10,015 bases of DNA from Sphingomonadales bacterium (lineage in GTDB: Bacteria > Pseudomonadota > Alphaproteobacteria > Sphingomonadales > Sphingomonadaceae). The position numbers and the translations under genes were made by a program. Position 1 is the first letter of the stretch. Every line of letters begins with the position of its first letter. Location of the stretch: contig JAFLDC010000066.1 in NCBI GenBank assembly GCA_017302775.1, forward strand, positions 1 to 10,015, written 5' to 3'. This document shows, piece by piece, positions 7,663-10,015 of this stretch. The notes below the pieces were generated by a model that saw only the letters and a program-made list of their open reading frames with translations, did not search any database and was not told the DNA's origin.

Positions 7663-7725
7663 GATTGCGACCTCGTAAAAACGATTGCGACGCTATCATT
7701 ATATACGAACCGCTGTCATTTTCAA
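7663..7725 (-). promoter_or_regulatory. Promoter and repeat-rich operator of the toxin-antitoxin operon
   Basis: On the - strand, TTGAAA (7720-7725) and TATAAT (7698-7703) are separated by 16 bp, a near-consensus sigma-70 promoter that predicts a leader of about 30 nt. Two direct-repeat pairs overlap it: GATTGCGAC at 7663-7671 and 7683-7691, and CGCTATCATT/CGCTGTCATT at 7691-7700 and 7711-7720. Each pair is spaced by exactly 20 bp, about two helical turns. They cover the -10, the spacer and the ribosome binding site, as expected for autorepression by a ribbon-helix-helix antitoxin. That function is inferred. Confidence 0.75.
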
Positions 7726-8040
7726 CGACGGCCTTGAACGCCCTTTCCCAATGACCGCTCACAGACGAAGCAATTTGGCTTTCGAACGTCTGGGATGGGG
7801 GCGCATACCCGACATGCGAACCAATCTCTGCGGAAATTCGAACCGCTCTCTAGTTCGCGAACCGGTTGCGCTCGGAAAATGCCCACATGGAGGCCGAGAA
7901 TTGCACTGAATTGGACGCAGCAAAGCGCTCGAAATTCTCTGGTGTCAGGTCTCTCTGTGAGAGGAGCATTTGCCTAAGCCCCGGAATTCACCAGCATTCC
8001 CCGTCAGAACCGGAAAGTCATCGGTTTGCATGAGAATGGC
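7726..8040. other. Gene-poor stretch between toxin-antitoxin operon and tRNA-Thr
   Basis: About 315 bp without a recognisable gene. Two short + strand frames run through it but lack ribosome binding sites and family resemblance. CTCTC-TGT-GAGAG near 7952-7964 and AACCG/CGGTT just past the tRNA 3' end are small hairpins; neither has a convincing T-run. Given the tRNA 3' end on its right side, it could be degraded junction DNA of an inserted element. Confidence 0.4.
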
Positions 8041-8115
<75 letters not shown>

Positions 8116-8126
8116 AACGAAGCGTG

Positions 8127-8155
8127 GTCCTGCCACAGGGGGCATGACAGGTCAA
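8127..8155 (-). promoter_or_regulatory. Likely tRNA-Thr promoter
   Basis: TTGACC (8150-8155) on the - strand lies 17 bp from a weak -10 hexamer CAGGAC (8127-8132), which would place initiation a few bases before the tRNA 5' end at 8115. The -35 is good and the -10 poor, so confidence is limited. Confidence 0.35.
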
Positions 8156-8197
8156 GCGCGAGGAATGGGGCAAGGAATGCGAATTGTGCAAAGCTGA

Positions 8198-8230
8198 TTT
8201 GTGCGGCGCACAAAATGTTGCACTGCAACA
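8198..8230. promoter_or_regulatory. Tandem TGC-N3-GCA palindromes upstream of the phasin gene
   Basis: Two perfect palindromes lie side by side: TTTGTGC-GGC-GCACAAA (8198-8214) and TGTTGCA-C-TGCAACA (8216-8230). Both contain the core TGC-N3-GCA, and the cores are 17 bp apart. A further half-site TTGTGC occurs at 8184-8189. PhaR repressors of alphaproteobacteria are known to bind TGC/GCA-type inverted repeats ahead of phasin genes, so these are probable PhaR operators. The second overlaps a possible -35 (TTGCAC, 8218-8223) with TAGAAG 17 bp downstream (8241-8246). Confidence 0.6.
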
Positions 8231-8349
8231 AGAATGAGTGTAGAAGGCTTTCGCAGTCTTTTGGGGTCTCGCGGGTCAACTGGCCTGGCGGGACCGTAAC
8301 GGGCCGCCGGAAACCGGTGGCCTCAAACGCCTCATTAAGGAGAATGACC

Positions 8350-8859
8350 ATGGCCGTTGCCAAGAAGCCGGTTGCCAAAACCGTCGACGAGACGATCGAG
8401 ACCGTTACCGCCGCCGCCACCGAATCGGTGAAGGCCGCGCAGGAAGCCGTCGCCGATTTCGCCAAGCCCTTCGCCGATGCGCAGGAGCAGATCCGCGCCT
8501 CTGCCGAGAAGGGGCTGGAACAGCTCCGCAGCCATTATGCGACGCTGAAGTCGAACGCGGAAACCGTGACCGACAAGCTCGAGGAGAGCGTCGCCGCGGC
8601 CCATGCCGGCACCCGCGACTTCAACATCAAGGTGTTCGAGTTCTTCCGCGCCAACAGCAACGCGGCGTTCGATCACGTCCAGAAGCTCTTCGCGGTCAAG
8701 ACCGTCTCGGAAGCCATGAAGCTCCAGCAGGATTTCACCAAGACGCAGCTCGAGGCGGTTCAAACCCACGCCAAGGAGCTCGCTGACATGGCGAAGAAGA
8801 TCACGACGGACGTGGCCGAGCCGGTGAAGGCTGGCGTTGTCCTGCCGTTCAAGGGCTGA
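8350..8859 (+). CDS. phaP: Phasin (polyhydroxyalkanoate granule-associated protein)
   Basis: Small amphipathic helical protein of 169 residues that coats polyhydroxyalkanoate storage granules and controls their size and number. Residues about 35-155 match the phasin_2 family pattern, including FAKPFADAQEQIRASAEKG, FEFFRANSNAAFDHVQKLFAVKTVSEAMKLQQDF and QTHAKELADMAKK. The N-terminus is an Ala/Lys/Val/Thr-rich low-complexity stretch. There are no Cys or Trp residues and no signal peptide; the predicted structure is mostly long helices. ATG 8350 is chosen over the in-frame ATG at 8344 because AAGGAG (8337-8342) is 7 nt away from the former and only 1 nt from the latter. The open frame extends back through the antisense of tRNA-Thr, but that part is not coding. 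The gene appears monocistronic, with its own operators and terminator. Confidence 0.93.
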   Translation: MAVAKKPVAKTVDETIETVTAAATESVKAAQEAVADFAKPFADAQEQIRASAEKGLEQLRSHYATLKSNAETVTDKLEESVAAAHAGTRDFNIKVFEFFRANSNAAFDHVQKLFAVKTVSEAMKLQQDFTKTQLEAVQTHAKELADMAKKITTDVAEPVKAGVVLPFKG

Positions 8860-8880
8860 TCCCGGATCATCCACCATCCG

Positions 8881-8909
8881 AAAGGCGCGGCCGTTGCCGC
8901 GCCTTTTTT
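8881..8909 (+). terminator. Rho-independent terminator of the phasin gene
   Basis: AAAGGCGCGGC (8881-8891) and GCCGCGCCTTT (8896-8906) form an 11-bp perfect stem with a 4-nt loop, followed by a T-run to 8909. It lies 21 nt after the phasin stop. Confidence 0.92.
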
Positions 8910-8930
8910 GTCGGGCGCGCTGTTCGGGAC

Positions 8931-8947
8931 CGGACGGTTTCCGTCCG
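8931..8947. repeat. Small perfect hairpin between phasin terminator and tRNA-His
   Basis: CGGACGG-TTT-CCGTCCG is a 7-bp inverted repeat with a 3-nt centre. It has no T-run and lies after a strong terminator. It could be a back-up stop or a protein binding site for tRNA-His; function unknown. Confidence 0.3.
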
Positions 8948-8964
8948 ACACCGAAAATGCCGCC

Positions 8965-8993
8965 TTGAATTCCCCGGCGATTGACGTTAGCAA
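8965..8993 (+). promoter_or_regulatory. Possible tRNA-His promoter
   Basis: TTGAAT (8965-8970) is 17 bp from TAGCAA (8988-8993), predicting initiation a few bases before the tRNA at 9005. Both hexamers are only partial matches. A second TTGACG at 8981 is too close to the tRNA to act as its -35. Confidence 0.35.
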
Positions 8994-9004
8994 GCGCGTG
9001 TCGT

Positions 9005-9081
9005 GCAGTCGTAGCTCAGTTGGTTAGAGCGTCGGTTTGTGGCACCGAAGGCCGGTGGTTCGAATCCACCCGACTGTACCA
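9005..9081 (+). tRNA. tRNA-His (anticodon GTG), divergent alphaproteobacterial type
   Basis: The cloverleaf is complete. The acceptor GCAGTCG pairs with CGACTGT, the D stem is GCTC/GAGC, the anticodon stem TCGGT/ACCGA holds loop TTGTGGC (anticodon GTG), and the T arm is GGTGG-TTCGAAT-CCACC. CCA is encoded (9079-9081). The discriminator is A73, the base before position 1 is T rather than the usual encoded G-1, and position 1 pairs as G1-U72. This combination is the known divergent tRNA-His of many alphaproteobacteria, which goes with an altered histidyl-tRNA synthetase. Confidence 0.95.
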
Positions 9082-9119
9082 TTCCACGCCTTGAAGCCTC
9101 CGCAGAAACTCGCACATGA

Positions 9120-9146
9120 AAAAGGCCGCCCTCGGGGCGGCCTTTT
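9120..9146. terminator. Bidirectional terminator shared by tRNA-His and the TerC-family gene
   Basis: AAAAGGCCGCCC (9120-9131) and GGGCGGCCTTTT (9135-9146) form a 12-bp perfect stem with a 3-nt loop. The A-run on one side and T-run on the other allow termination in both directions: 38 nt after tRNA-His on the + strand and 20 nt after the TerC-family stop on the - strand. Confidence 0.9.
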
Positions 9147-9166
9147 CGTTGCCCGGCGCGGAAGGT

Positions 9167-9916
9167 TCAGGTTTCGCCCGTCGTCTTGCCGCGCGCAATG
9201 AACCAGCCGGCGGCGACGACAATCGCCGCGCCGACGACCGCCGCGCCATAATACAGCCAGCCGGCCGGCTTGATCTCGGCGGCGAAGCCGCCATGCCCGT
9301 CGGAGACCTGCGCGGAAATGATCCAGCCGGGATCGATCGCGCGCAATTGATCCATCACCCAGCCATCCGAGACGATCATCTCGCCTGCGATCCAGCCGAG
9401 CAGCGCGGCGCCGGCCCAGATGATGATCGGGAAGCGGCTCATCAGGCTCGACAGCAGGGTCGAGCCGAAAATGATGAGCGGGATCGACAGCAGAAGCCCG
9501 AACACGAACAGCCAGATGTTGCCGCCGGCCGCGGCCGCGATGGCGATCACATTGTCGAGGCTCATCACCGCGTCGGCGATGGCGATCGTGCGCACGGCGC
9601 GCCACAGGCTGTCGCTCGATTCGATATCATGGCCGTCCTCGTCCTCGCCGACGGCGAGCTTGATGCCGATCCAGAGCAGCAGCAGCCCGCCGGCGACCTT
9701 CAGGAACGGAACCTTCAGCAGGAAGGTGACGAAAACCGCGAAGATGATCCGCAGGATGATCGCGGTGCCTGCGCCGAGCAGCATGCCGAGCTTGCGCTGG
9801 CGCGGAGGCAGTTGCCGGCAGGCGAGCGCGATGACGATGGCATTGTCGCCGGACAGCAGCAGGTCGATCCAGACGATCTTGAGCAGCGGGATCAGGTAAG
9901 GCGTGAGAAATTCCAT
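9167..9916 (-). CDS. TerC/YjbE-family integral membrane protein
   Basis: Predicted inner-membrane protein of 249 residues with about seven hydrophobic segments, of the TerC superfamily (YjbE-like branch). Members are implicated in metal ion handling, notably manganese export, and in metalation of exported proteins. The two internal-repeat signatures carry the family acidic residues: Asp24 in LSGDNAIVIAL and Asp121 in MSLDNVIAIAA. An acidic loop EDEDGHDIES (91-100) separates the halves. The C-terminal segment (about 218-241) is a final helix with a short Arg/Lys tail. I chose ATG 9916 (MEFLTPYL) because family members start with this kind of segment; a TTG at 9928 would add four residues but has no ribosome binding site. 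The ribosome binding site is weak (GGA, 9922-9924) and abuts a long hairpin in the leader. The gene is monocistronic in this window and converges on tRNA-His. Confidence 0.92.
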   Translation of the reverse strand: MEFLTPYLIPLLKIVWIDLLLSGDNAIVIALACRQLPPRQRKLGMLLGAGTAIILRIIFAVFVTFLLKVPFLKVAGGLLLLWIGIKLAVGEDEDGHDIESSDSLWRAVRTIAIADAVMSLDNVIAIAAAAGGNIWLFVFGLLLSIPLIIFGSTLLSSLMSRFPIIIWAGAALLGWIAGEMIVSDGWVMDQLRAIDPGWIISAQVSDGHGGFAAEIKPAGWLYYGAAVVGAAIVVAAGWFIARGKTTGET

Positions 9917-9924
9917 GAACAGGT

Positions 9925-10005
9925 CCAAGGGAGAAGGGGCTGGCCGAAAGCCGGTATGATCTCCCTTGGCCTATCCGGCATCCCGTGACAATAGCGCGAG
10001 GGAGA
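9925..10005 (-). promoter_or_regulatory. Leader of the TerC-family gene with alternative hairpins
   Basis: On the transcript strand CCAAGGGAGA (9969-9960) pairs perfectly with TCTCCCTTGG (9934-9925), whose 3' arm ends 8 nt before ATG 9916 and abuts the weak ribosome binding site. An earlier TCTCCCT (10005-9999) can pair with the same AGGGAGA instead, so two folds compete. Some YjbE-like genes are controlled by a manganese-sensing yybP-ykoY riboswitch, but I do not recognise that aptamer's conserved core here. The window ends before the leader's start can be seen. Confidence 0.4.
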
Positions 10006-10015
10006 CGTGGGAACC

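Noticed and set aside
9116..9988. 290-codon + strand frame opposite the TerC-family gene
   Set aside because: Antisense shadow of a conserved membrane protein, Asp/Arg/Gln-rich, starting inside a terminator hairpin.
9925..10015. yybP-ykoY manganese riboswitch before the TerC-family gene
   Set aside because: Expected from family knowledge, but I could not match the conserved aptamer segments; only a generic hairpin switch is supported.

Overview
The window looks like the chromosome of a GC-rich alphaproteobacterium, most likely of the order Hyphomicrobiales (Rhizobiales). The support is a PhaP-type phasin, a tRNA-His with the divergent alphaproteobacterial acceptor end (A73, no G-1), high GC, and the gene families present. 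The genus cannot be fixed from the sequence; a Bosea, Chelatococcus or Methylobacterium-like organism is only a guess.

Layout. Positions 1-450 hold no gene I can support, but a perfect inverted repeat lies just before the first gene. Positions 451-1608 (+) encode a secreted lipoprotein with a DUF900-type alpha/beta-hydrolase domain. Convergent to it, 5968-1650 (-) is a two-gene RND efflux operon: a lipoprotein periplasmic adaptor, then a HAE1-family inner-membrane pump, overlapping by 4 nt. No outer-membrane channel and no local regulator are visible. Positions 5969-6265 form the operon's upstream region. Next comes a compact accessory unit on the - strand. It has a consensus promoter, a FitA/VapB-like antitoxin, a PIN-domain VapC/FitB-like toxin and a short catalytic-domain-only tyrosine recombinase, and it is closed by a 10-bp-stem hairpin at 6266-6295. 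Positions 7726-8040 are about 315 bp without a recognisable gene. tRNA-Thr(GGT) follows on the - strand, with its 3' end facing the accessory unit.

The right end looks like conserved core. A phasin gene (8350-8859, +) has two tandem TGC-N3-GCA palindromes upstream and a strong terminator downstream. tRNA-His(GTG) (+) is followed by a bidirectional terminator shared with a convergent TerC/YjbE-family membrane protein (9916-9167, -). The TerC leader can form two mutually exclusive hairpins, which suggests RNA-level control.

How the parts relate. Adaptor and pump should form a drug or solvent extrusion complex with an outer-membrane factor encoded elsewhere. The toxin-antitoxin pair plus recombinase is a typical stabilisation and mobility module, and its place beside a tRNA 3' end suggests an inserted island. 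No duplicated tRNA end was found in the window, so the left boundary is unresolved. The phasin points to polyhydroxyalkanoate storage, probably under PhaR-type control. No wholly new system stands out. The least ordinary features are the vapBC operator repeats and co-directional recombinase, the tandem phasin palindromes and the TerC leader.
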